DNA of 44,295 bases, taken from NCBI GenBank assembly GCA_030427785.1, contig JAUICR010000002.1, forward strand, positions 1-44,295, given 5' to 3'. This document shows positions 1 to 7,109 of this stretch, one piece after another. This DNA comes from Bacteroidia bacterium. Lineage in GTDB: Bacteria > Bacteroidota > Bacteroidia > Flavobacteriales > Schleiferiaceae. A program made the translations under genes and the position numbers. The notes beneath the pieces were generated by a model. That model did no database searches, was not told where the DNA came from, and saw nothing but the letters and a program-made list of their open reading frames with translations. Each line of letters opens with the position of its first letter. The first letter of the stretch is position 1.

Positions 1-2517
1 ATAGGAAGTACAATAAATTCTGTAAACCTTGGGCCAGATATAACTATGTGTCAAGGGGCCATCGCACAATTGGATGCAGGTAATCCTGGAAGTACTTTTA
101 TCTGGAGTACCGGGGCTACATCCCAAGCTATCAATGTTGATTCAAGCGCTATATATTGGGTAGGAGCCAACAATGGCTGCGGATGGGTGTATGATACCCT
201 TCAAGTGATGATTCAAACCGGTCCTACCAACCCGGTGCCCGATACGGTATTTACATGTGCCGGTAGTTTTGGGGTAGCAGATGCGGGTTCCTGGGGTCCA
301 AATACAACCTATCAATGGAGTAATAGTGCTACCACCCAAATTAATACAACATTATCTGTAGGTTTAAATTGGGTGCGAGTAATGAACCCGTGTGATACAG
401 TGTTTAAAGTGTTCAGAGTAAAAACGATACCCCCTGCCACACCTAATTTAGGTAAGGACACTGCGGTATGTGCTAACAGCTTAGTTATTTTTAGCAGGGT
501 ACCGCTTAGAGGAAACACCTTTATGTGGTCTACCGGTAATACTACCCAAAACTATACAGTTTCAAAATCAGGGACTTATTGGGTTAGAGTAACGAATGCT
601 TGTGGAACCTCTTACGATACCATAAGTGTAACCCTCGTAAAAGCACCAAAAGAAATAAGCCAGGATACTATTTATAAATGCTCAGGTCAGGGGATATGGG
701 TGAAAACTACTTCGAGAGCCGCTACTACTTACTTATGGAATAATGGCTCTACTTTATATAAAACGTTTATTACCACTCCTGGAAAATATTGGTATACCGC
801 CTCTAATATTTGTGGAACAGTAACGGATACCGTGTACGTGGTAGACAACAATGTATTGCGGTTTTCTCTTGGTAAGGATACCACCTTTTGTGCACCAAAC
901 AAATTGGTAATTCCGCTCACCCATCCTGATGTTGATTCGGTGCTGTATTCTGGAGTTTTGAAAAAAAGCTATATAACTTTAAATAAGTCAGGACGCTACT
1001 GGGTAAAAGTGTATTCAAAATGTGGTGTGTATAATGATACCATTAAGATTACAGTAAATAAGCCTGCAGATAAGCTATTAAGAGATACATCGTATTGTGG
1101 ATCAGGTTCGGTATTGTTAGATGCTACTCAGCCACAGGCCCTGTCGTATTCATGGAATACAGGGGCAGTAACCTCCAGTATTTCGGTAAACTCTATAGGT
1201 TGGTATTATGTGGATATCACCACACTTTGCGGGGTGGTGCGCGATTCTACATTTATCAATCAAGTGGGTTATTTGCCTAAAATCAACTTAGGAAAGGATA
1301 CACTCTTTTGTGCAGGTCAATTAGTGCTTGACCCTGGCTATCATGTTAGTTCGCGGTACTTGTGGAATACAGGAGATACTACTCAAACCATAATAGCCGA
1401 TACTACCGGAAACTATATTGTGAAAGTAGCCAACGGTTGTGGTAGCGAGTATGACACTATTAGGGTGGATATTACAGGTCCTCCGTATATGGCTCTGGGT
1501 AATAGTGTGAAGTTTTGTGCAGGAAGCACTCTTAATCTTAACGCTCAAAATCCAGGTTGTACCTATTTGTGGAATACAGGTGATACCCTGCCTACCTTAA
1601 GTGTAACTCAGCCCGGAAAATACTGGGTGACCATGACGAACGATTGCGGAACCCTCACAGATTCTATTACTGTAATAGTGGAGAGCCCGCTAAGTATGCT
1701 CTCATTGGGTAATGATACTATTATATGTATGGGAGATTCTGTGGAGTTATCTACGGGTATTCCGGGGGTATATACTAAATGGAAAAATGGTTCTAATTTG
1801 CCAAATATGTTTGTGACGCAAACAGGCGACTATTGGGTACAAGTGTCTAATTCATGTGGTACTTGGAATGATACCGTGCATGTTGAGGTATTGGATATCC
1901 CGGGTTACTCTCTTGGAAATGATACCGCAATATGTGCAGGAGGCGGAAGTCTATTGTTGAATGGGCCTCCAAATATGGAAACCTATCAATGGCAAGACGC
2001 TAGTACCGGACCCAACTTTTTGGTTACTGCCCCGGGTAAATATTGGTTAACTGTTTTTAATGGATGCTTTAGTTATACGGATACAATTAATGTATCAGAA
2101 GACTATCCGATTGAAATCGATTTGGGACATGATACTACCCTTTGTGAAGGAGAGACCTTATTACTACACTCAGCTTTAGGCAAAGGCAATGGAAAAAACA
2201 TTGATACCTCACAAGTGTCAAGTAGCCTGGTTACAGAGTCTGGCGTTTATTGGCTAGCTGCTCGAAATAGTTGTGGAAACTTTAGTGATACTATCGTGGT
2301 AAATTTTGAAAAAATACCAGATGTATTAACAGAGGACACCTTAATATGCAGTGGCGACACGGCCATCATAGATCTTTCAGATTTGAAGAATGACTATAAA
2401 TGGTTTGATGGATCAACAGAGAGTATTAGAAAGTTTGGTGAATCAGGTGTTTACAATTTGACTGTATCTAATACATGTGGAGACTATGTAAAATCGTTTA
2501 ATGTAACGGCTGTAAAT
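1..2517 (+). repeat. About twelve tandem Ig/PKD-like protein modules
   Basis: Repeat openings are visible in the translation as LGPDITMC, PDTVFTC, LGKDTAVC, SQDTIYKC, LGKDTTFC, LRDTSYC, LGKDTLFC, LGNSVKFC, LGNDTIIC, LGNDTAIC, LGHDTTLC and TEDTLIC, spaced about 70-80 codons apart. The array continues off the left edge. The modules have diverged at DNA level, so this is an old protein-level repeat rather than a recent tandem duplication. Confidence 0.8.
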
Positions 2518-2808
2518 TGTGAGTGCCCTTTCTTTATACCCAACGCTTTTACACCTAATGGTGATGGTACCAATGATGAATTTAAAATAGGTCATAGCTG
2601 CCCTATAGCTACCTACAAAATGTTGATATACAACAGGTGGGGTCAATTGGCTTTTGAAACGGATAACCCTGATGAAGGGTGGACCGGATTTACCCATGGT
2701 AGCGAAGCAGCAGAAGGTATGTATACCTACAAGATATACTACGAATGGTATGTGTATGGCGTAGATAGGTCAAAAGAACACACGGGTACTTTAACTTTGA
2801 TGCGTTAA
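1..2808 (+). CDS. Giant repeat surface protein, 3' part, type B T9SS sorting domain
   Basis: The reading frame is open from base 1, so this is the 3' part of a longer gene; the first ATG at position 46 lies inside a repeat and is not the start. The visible part (about 935 residues) consists of about twelve Ig/PKD-like modules of 70-80 residues. Each opens with a motif like LGxDTxxC, continues with a W-N-T-G strand, then G-x-Y-W-V-x-V and N-x-C-G, and ends with DTI-x-V. The two Cys per module probably form a disulfide. The last ~85 residues (PNAFTPNGDGTNDEF, YNRWGQLAFET, EGMYTYKIYYE) form a gliding-motility/CHU_C-type domain, a type B signal for T9SS export and surface attachment. The likely role is a cell-surface adhesin; the ligand is unknown. 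The eleventh module lacks the W-N-T-G strand. The family assignment of the C-terminus is secure; the function is inferred. Confidence 0.85.
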   Translation: MGSTINSVNLGPDITMCQGAIAQLDAGNPGSTFIWSTGATSQAINVDSSAIYWVGANNGCGWVYDTLQVMIQTGPTNPVPDTVFTCAGSFGVADAGSWGPNTTYQWSNSATTQINTTLSVGLNWVRVMNPCDTVFKVFRVKTIPPATPNLGKDTAVCANSLVIFSRVPLRGNTFMWSTGNTTQNYTVSKSGTYWVRVTNACGTSYDTISVTLVKAPKEISQDTIYKCSGQGIWVKTTSRAATTYLWNNGSTLYKTFITTPGKYWYTASNICGTVTDTVYVVDNNVLRFSLGKDTTFCAPNKLVIPLTHPDVDSVLYSGVLKKSYITLNKSGRYWVKVYSKCGVYNDTIKITVNKPADKLLRDTSYCGSGSVLLDATQPQALSYSWNTGAVTSSISVNSIGWYYVDITTLCGVVRDSTFINQVGYLPKINLGKDTLFCAGQLVLDPGYHVSSRYLWNTGDTTQTIIADTTGNYIVKVANGCGSEYDTIRVDITGPPYMALGNSVKFCAGSTLNLNAQNPGCTYLWNTGDTLPTLSVTQPGKYWVTMTNDCGTLTDSITVIVESPLSMLSLGNDTIICMGDSVELSTGIPGVYTKWKNGSNLPNMFVTQTGDYWVQVSNSCGTWNDTVHVEVLDIPGYSLGNDTAICAGGGSLLLNGPPNMETYQWQDASTGPNFLVTAPGKYWLTVFNGCFSYTDTINVSEDYPIEIDLGHDTTLCEGETLLLHSALGKGNGKNIDTSQVSSSLVTESGVYWLAARNSCGNFSDTIVVNFEKIPDVLTEDTLICSGDTAIIDLSDLKNDYKWFDGSTESIRKFGESGVYNLTVSNTCGDYVKSFNVTAVNCECPFFIPNAFTPNGDGTNDEFKIGHSCPIATYKMLIYNRWGQLAFETDNPDEGWTGFTHGSEAAEGMYTYKIYYEWYVYGVDRSKEHTGTLTLMR

Positions 2809-2823
2809 GCCATAAATGCTTTG

Positions 2824-2831
2824 TAGTTTTG
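2824..2831 (+). promoter_or_regulatory. -7 box (TAGTTTTG) directly upstream of thiL
   Basis: TAGTTTTG matches the Bacteroidota -7 consensus TAnnTTTG and ends 4 nt before the thiL ATG. No -33 TTG lies at the 20-nt spacing seen in the best promoters here; a TTTG sits 24 nt upstream. If used, the transcript would be nearly leaderless. Weak single-motif evidence. Confidence 0.3.
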
Positions 2832-2835
2832 CCAA

Positions 2836-3882
2836 ATGGCAGAACAAGAAGAAAAATTCACATCCTTAGAATCGTTAGGCGAATTTGGCTTAATAGATCA
2901 TCTAACTCAAAACTTTCCATTGCGCAATGCATCGTCTATAAAAGGTATAGGCGATGATTGCGCTGTAATAGAGAATCTCTCGGGGCAAACTGTGATTAGC
3001 ACAGATGCTTTGGTAGAAGGGGTTCATTTTGATCTGACCTATGTGCCACCCCGGCATTTGGGTTACAAAGCGGTAATTGTAAATCTATCTGATGTATATG
3101 CTATGAATGCCATGCCCAAGCAAATCTTGGTAACCATGGCCGTTTCTAATCGTTTTGGTGTAGAGTTTCTCAATGAATTGTATGAGGGCATGCGATTGGC
3201 TTGCGAAGAGCATGAAGTGGACTTAATAGGTGGGGATACTACCTCATCGTACTCAGGTCTTATGCTTAGCCTTACGGTGATTGGTGAAGCCGAAGAGGCC
3301 GATATCACCTATAGGTCGGGTGCCAAAAAGAATGACCTGATTGTAGTTTCTGGAGATTTAGGCGCGGCCTATTTAGGCTTGCAATTATTAGAAAGGGAAA
3401 AGGCCGTCTTTAAGGAAGACCCCAACATGCAGCCACAGCTAAAGGGCTACGAATACCTTTTGCAGCGCCAGCTTCGACCAGAGGCCCGAAGAGATATTCC
3501 GGAGATACTGAAAGGCTTAGACGTAAAGCCAACATCTATGATTGATATATCAGACGGCCTCAGCTCTGAGATTCTACATCTGTGCAAGCACTCTAAAGTT
3601 GGTGCTAAGCTGTTTGAAGATAAAATTCCTATTGACCCTAAAGTGTACGAAGTATGTGAGGAGTTTAATTTGACCACCACTACCGTGGCGTTAAATGGAG
3701 GGGAAGACTATGAGCTGTTGTTTACAATTGATTTATCGGATCACGATAAAATAAAAGCCAACCCCAACCTTACGGTTATAGGTCATATCTCAGATGAAAG
3801 TGATGGTGCCCAGCTAGTAACGCGCGATGGTCAGTTTATGCCACTTACTGCCCAAGGGTGGAATGCTATGACGGAAGACTAA
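2836..3882 (+). CDS. thiL: Thiamine-monophosphate kinase
   Basis: ThiL phosphorylates thiamine monophosphate with ATP to thiamine pyrophosphate, the last step of cofactor synthesis in the cytoplasm. The 348-residue product shows the family signatures in order: GIGDDCAVIE near residue 40 (metal-binding Asp pair), STDALVEGVHF, an IGGDTTSS segment near 135, VSGDLGAAYLGL, the IDISDGLSSEI motif near 236 and NGGEDYELLF near 287. Length is typical. The start ATG at 2836 follows the upstream gene by 27 nt. No other thiamine gene is nearby, which is common for thiL in this phylum. Identity is confident. Confidence 0.95.
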   Translation: MAEQEEKFTSLESLGEFGLIDHLTQNFPLRNASSIKGIGDDCAVIENLSGQTVISTDALVEGVHFDLTYVPPRHLGYKAVIVNLSDVYAMNAMPKQILVTMAVSNRFGVEFLNELYEGMRLACEEHEVDLIGGDTTSSYSGLMLSLTVIGEAEEADITYRSGAKKNDLIVVSGDLGAAYLGLQLLEREKAVFKEDPNMQPQLKGYEYLLQRQLRPEARRDIPEILKGLDVKPTSMIDISDGLSSEILHLCKHSKVGAKLFEDKIPIDPKVYEVCEEFNLTTTTVALNGGEDYELLFTIDLSDHDKIKANPNLTVIGHISDESDGAQLVTRDGQFMPLTAQGWNAMTED

Positions 3883-3961
3883 GCAGTTTAATCAAATTAG
3901 GGACGGGAAAACACAGCGATTTCTTAAAGTGATTTAGGTATAAGATATGTCAGAATAAATC

Positions 3962-3969
3962 TATTTTTG
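3962..3969 (+). promoter_or_regulatory. -7 box (TATTTTTG) upstream of the acyltransferase
   Basis: TATTTTTG matches TAnnTTTG and ends 19 nt before the ATG at 3989, a sensible leader length. No TTG is visible 20 nt upstream, so this is half a promoter by the criterion used elsewhere in this window. Confidence 0.35.
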
Positions 3970-3988
3970 ACAGACCTTTTACCTAATT

Positions 3989-5110
3989 ATGTATACTAAG
4001 CCCTATTTACCTGGACTTACTTCCTTGCGTTTTTTTGCAGCTGCTGTTGTGGTACTTGATCATGGCAACTATAACCTCGACAAGTTTCACCTTTTTTCAA
4101 GTACTCTTTTATTTTTTAATAGGGGATTTGAGGCAGTTACTTTTTTCTTCGTTTTAAGTGGGTTTCTTATCACCTACCTGCTTCTTTGCGAGTTTGAGCA
4201 AACGGCTACCATTAATATTCGTAGGTTTTATGAAAAGCGTATCAGACGTATTTGGCCGCTTTATTTTCTGATTGTCATTTCTGGTCTTCTCCTGTATAAT
4301 TGGTTGTTTCCATTAGTGGGTGTAGAATACAAGGTGAATTATCAAGTAGAAAACATCGTGTGGCTGTATATCTTCTTTTTGGCAAACCTGGCCTACTCTT
4401 TTTATAATACCGGGGGTGTACTAGCTGTCACTTGGTCTATTGGTATCGAAGAACAGTTTTACCTTGTGTGGGCGCCCTTTGTAAAGCGGTATATAAAAAG
4501 CTTGTTGAAAGGCTTGTGGTTAGTCTATCTATTTTGGCTGTTGGTGCAGGTAGCCAATGATATGGGTGTTATTACAAAAGATCCACACTGGGTCAAGTTC
4601 ATAGGCACTATGCAGTTTAACTGTATGGCCCTTGGAGCTCTTGGAGCATACTATGTATATTTTTATAAAGAGCAGGTTATGAATATGCTTGTTTTTAAAA
4701 GCAGAGTTTTTCAGTGGATTACCTTTTTAGTACTACTCATAATCTTTTTGGTTTGGGATTTTTCTTTACCTCGCTTTGTGTTTATGCAGGTTTTACCTGT
4801 TTTGTTTTTATGGTTAATTCTGGATACTGCCATTAATCCAAAGCCCTTGTTGAAGTTAGAGAACAAGGTTTTGATACACTTGGGAACCATATCGTACGGT
4901 GTGTATATGTACCATTATTTAATGGTATACGCTTGCACACATCTAGGTGTAAAAGTGATGAGCTACTTTATAGACTTTCCCGTTTTGGCACCGGTGCTTT
5001 ACTTTTCTCTCGTTTTTGGCTTAACTATCTTTTTAGCCTCCATTTCATTTAAATATTACGAGACGTATTTTCTCCGAACTAAGTTTTTCAGTAAAGGAAA
5101 CAAGGACTAG
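3989..5110 (+). CDS. Acyltransferase 3 family membrane protein (OafA/YrhL-like)
   Basis: Integral inner-membrane acyltransferase, 373 residues, of the acyltransferase-3 family, whose members O-acetylate surface polysaccharides, lipopolysaccharide or peptidoglycan. The N-terminus has the LRFFAAAVVVLDH motif with the family's conserved His at about residue 25. It is followed by FFFVLSGFLITYLL, the basic cytoplasmic segment YEKRIRRIWPLYF and TWSIGIEEQFYLVW, which are standard family landmarks. About ten hydrophobic segments follow to the C-terminus. No fused SGNH domain is present. The acceptor cannot be told from the context: thiL upstream is unrelated and no polysaccharide cluster is present. 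Family sure, substrate unknown. Confidence 0.88.
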   Translation: MYTKPYLPGLTSLRFFAAAVVVLDHGNYNLDKFHLFSSTLLFFNRGFEAVTFFFVLSGFLITYLLLCEFEQTATINIRRFYEKRIRRIWPLYFLIVISGLLLYNWLFPLVGVEYKVNYQVENIVWLYIFFLANLAYSFYNTGGVLAVTWSIGIEEQFYLVWAPFVKRYIKSLLKGLWLVYLFWLLVQVANDMGVITKDPHWVKFIGTMQFNCMALGALGAYYVYFYKEQVMNMLVFKSRVFQWITFLVLLIIFLVWDFSLPRFVFMQVLPVLFLWLILDTAINPKPLLKLENKVLIHLGTISYGVYMYHYLMVYACTHLGVKVMSYFIDFPVLAPVLYFSLVFGLTIFLASISFKYYETYFLRTKFFSKGNKD

Positions 5111-5136
5111 GGATAGCAACTTGGAACAAATGTTAA

Positions 5137-5155
5137 ATTATTGGAAGCCAATAAT
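5137..5155. other. Perfect 8-bp hairpin in the intergenic region
   Basis: ATTATTGG and CCAATAAT flank a 3-nt loop (AAG) and are followed by A-rich sequence, not a T-run. It may be a weak terminator of the acyltransferase transcript or an operator for the next gene; the sequence does not decide. Confidence 0.3.
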
Positions 5156-5208
5156 AAAAAGTGGATTGCCTGAGTTATTGCCTCATTAATTTTTAACTCA
5201 CAAAAAAA

Positions 5209-6102
5209 ATGAAAACCGCTGCAGCATTATCTGTTTCGCTTTGTCTTTTGGTATATAAAGGCTCTGCACAAACATCAGGTGTAAATGTTCCCATGATAAA
5301 AGCTCATGACGTCTTCCTGATGCCCACTTGGCAAGCCTATTCTAACTCAAACACTACCCTGCAAGAATTTCAAGTATTAGCACCTGGGTCAACTTTGCTA
5401 CAACAGGATTACACAGGATTCCAATCCTCAAGCTACTATTCCAATGGCTATGGCGATGGAATGGAGCTGATGCTTGGACTACATGTGCGAGATAAGGCTG
5501 GAACCGGATACAATGAAAATGTTCAGTTTAGAGTGGGGATTGGCTACAGCTATGTGAGCAATATTTGGGAGGGTTTCTACAAAGATGATAGGTTTCCATT
5601 CGACACCTTGGTATCTAACCGAACCGGAAACGAGATATATATAGATTCAGTACTCAACAGGAATTTAAGCTTGGAGCAAAACAGCGAGTATCTGCGTTTA
5701 CATTTATCGGTTTTGTACCGAACGGATAACTCAAAAAGATGGTCATTGTATGGAGGTGTTGGGGCCTATGGAGGTGTTGGTTTTAATAGTACCTCAAGTG
5801 TAAGATATTCTGAGTATGGCTACACCGAAGGAGATGAAGCCTACTATCAGGATTTTTATGGATACCCAAATTACAACCAAATAGAAAACACAGTAGAAGA
5901 ATATAAAACTGAAAGTGGCTACTCAGTATCTGTGTACGCTCCTTTAGGTGTTGATTTTAGGATTGCCAAATCCAACGATTTTTTCAAGCGAGTTCACTTG
6001 TTTTATGAAATGAGGCCGGGGGTAGACTTTACTCATGTACCAAATTATGGAGGTATAAACAGAGTATATATGCAGTTCGGTTTCGGTATTAGGGTAAGCT
6101 AG
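5209..6102 (+). CDS. Putative outer-membrane protein, unknown family
   Basis: The 297-residue product begins with a clear signal peptide (MKTAAALSVSLCLLVYKGSA, cleavage near residue 20, before QTSG). The mature protein is rich in Tyr, Gly and Ser with alternating aromatic and polar stretches such as FRVGIGYSYVSN, LHLSVLYRT and WSLYGGVGAYGGVGF. It ends with a short beta-strand-like tail, VYMQFGFGIRVS. This pattern suggests an outer-membrane beta-barrel or periplasmic beta-rich protein; I do not recognise the family. Its stop codon overlaps the stop codon of the convergent hydrolase gene. Existence of the gene is well supported; localisation is inferred. Confidence 0.7.
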   Translation: MKTAAALSVSLCLLVYKGSAQTSGVNVPMIKAHDVFLMPTWQAYSNSNTTLQEFQVLAPGSTLLQQDYTGFQSSSYYSNGYGDGMELMLGLHVRDKAGTGYNENVQFRVGIGYSYVSNIWEGFYKDDRFPFDTLVSNRTGNEIYIDSVLNRNLSLEQNSEYLRLHLSVLYRTDNSKRWSLYGGVGAYGGVGFNSTSSVRYSEYGYTEGDEAYYQDFYGYPNYNQIENTVEEYKTESGYSVSVYAPLGVDFRIAKSNDFFKRVHLFYEMRPGVDFTHVPNYGGINRVYMQFGFGIRVS

Positions 6103-6887
6103 TTTTTGATTTGTTTAAGAAAGATTTTGAGCCCCTTTATGAGGGTCTCAAAATCTTCGATATGACTCATGTGTCCGTTTTCTGTATAGCAGGGGGTCAC
6201 GCTGCTTCCATCTATTTGTTCTTTCAATATTTCAAAAGGAAATACAGGGTCATTTTGGGCGGCTACAAAAAGAATGGGGTAGGGCCCAAAATGCAATAAA
6301 ACCTCTCGGTCAACTCTCACCTTCATGCCTTCAAGTGCAGCTATTATGCCTTGTTTGCTGGTGGTTAATGCCTGGGCTTTCACTTTGTTTATTTCCTCTT
6401 TTAAGTTGCGTCTATTTTTGGGGCGAAACAACATAGGTATAGCCGTGCGTATAAATGCCTTGTGATTGGTTTTGCAAATAGCAATAGCTCTATCTCGATC
6501 TTTTTGTTTAGTCGGGCTATCTGCTCTTGTGGTAGAGTTCATGAGCACAAGAGCTTTCACCAAGTCTGGATATTTTTCGGCAAAAGCCAAAGCCACATAG
6601 CCGCCCATGGAGTGACCTACCAAAATTACTTTCCGTAGTTTTTTATGGTCTACCAAAGCCTTTACTACCTCGGCCATTTCTTCCATAGTATGGATGTAGC
6701 CAATGTTATCGGATTTTCCATGGCCTGGCAAATCCAAACAGATTTTGCGATAAGCGCGTGGAAGTGCCTCTATCACGCCTTTCCACATGTCATTATTTTC
6801 TAAAAAACCATGAAGGAAAATAATAGCCGGACCTTGATGGCTAACCTCGTAATGAAAGCTGACGCCTTTGTGGGTAAAAGTGCTCAC
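6099..6887 (-). CDS. Alpha/beta hydrolase
   Basis: A 262-residue alpha/beta-hydrolase fold enzyme. Visible landmarks are the oxyanion-hole strand FLHGF at residues 24-28, the nucleophile elbow GHSMGG with Ser93, the acid AQNDPVF with Asp213, and the catalytic His in ENGHMSHIEDF near residue 239. There is no signal peptide, so it is probably cytoplasmic. Substrate cannot be assigned; the fold covers esterases, haloperoxidase-like enzymes and C-C hydrolases. The start codon is GTG (an in-frame stop lies just upstream and no ATG is available), uncommon in this window. Convergent with the preceding gene and overlapping its stop by 3-4 bp. Confidence 0.85.
   Translation of the reverse strand: MSTFTHKGVSFHYEVSHQGPAIIFLHGFLENNDMWKGVIEALPRAYRKICLDLPGHGKSDNIGYIHTMEEMAEVVKALVDHKKLRKVILVGHSMGGYVALAFAEKYPDLVKALVLMNSTTRADSPTKQKDRDRAIAICKTNHKAFIRTAIPMLFRPKNRRNLKEEINKVKAQALTTSKQGIIAALEGMKVRVDREVLLHFGPYPILFVAAQNDPVFPFEILKEQIDGSSVTPCYTENGHMSHIEDFETLIKGLKIFLKQIKN
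6121..6157. terminator. Long hairpin within the 3' end of the hydrolase gene
   Basis: AAGATTTTGAG at 6121-6131 pairs perfectly with CTCAAAATCTT at 6147-6157; an inner CCC/GGG stem extends it with a one-base bulge. It begins 18 nt after the plus-strand stop codon at 6102, so it could end or stabilise the plus-strand transcript although it is coding sequence on the minus strand. No T-run of six or more follows on either strand, so classical termination is uncertain. Confidence 0.4.
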
Positions 6888-6912
6888 AGAAATATTTGAT
6901 TAAAGAAGGGAG

Positions 6913-6920
6913 CAAAGCTA
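6913..6920 (-). promoter_or_regulatory. -7 box (TAGCTTTG) upstream of the hydrolase
   Basis: On the minus strand TAGCTTTG fits TAnnTTTG and ends 25 nt before the GTG start. No TTG is found at 20-nt spacing upstream. Plausible but single-motif. Confidence 0.3.
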
Positions 6921-7071
6921 AAGAATAGCACTTGGAGGTGGAGTAGGAAAAAAGGGTTGAAAGAGTAGTTTTTAAAGCATTTGCTAGATTTAAGCGGCCT
7001 ATAGAGCTAATCTTTGCACGGTTTGCGATTGTTTTTGCAAATTCTCTAGCTTTTAATGTTGATTTACAAAA

Positions 7072-7094
7072 GGCACTAGTTGCAAATTAGCGCC
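7072..7094 (-). terminator. Hairpin downstream of the 775-residue gene
   Basis: On the minus strand GGCGCTA pairs with TAGTGCC (one G-U wobble) around a 9-nt loop and is followed by TTTTG. It starts 16 nt after the stop codon. The T-run is short, so moderate confidence. Confidence 0.4.
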
Positions 7095-7109
7095 AGCTTG
7101 GTCTGCTCT

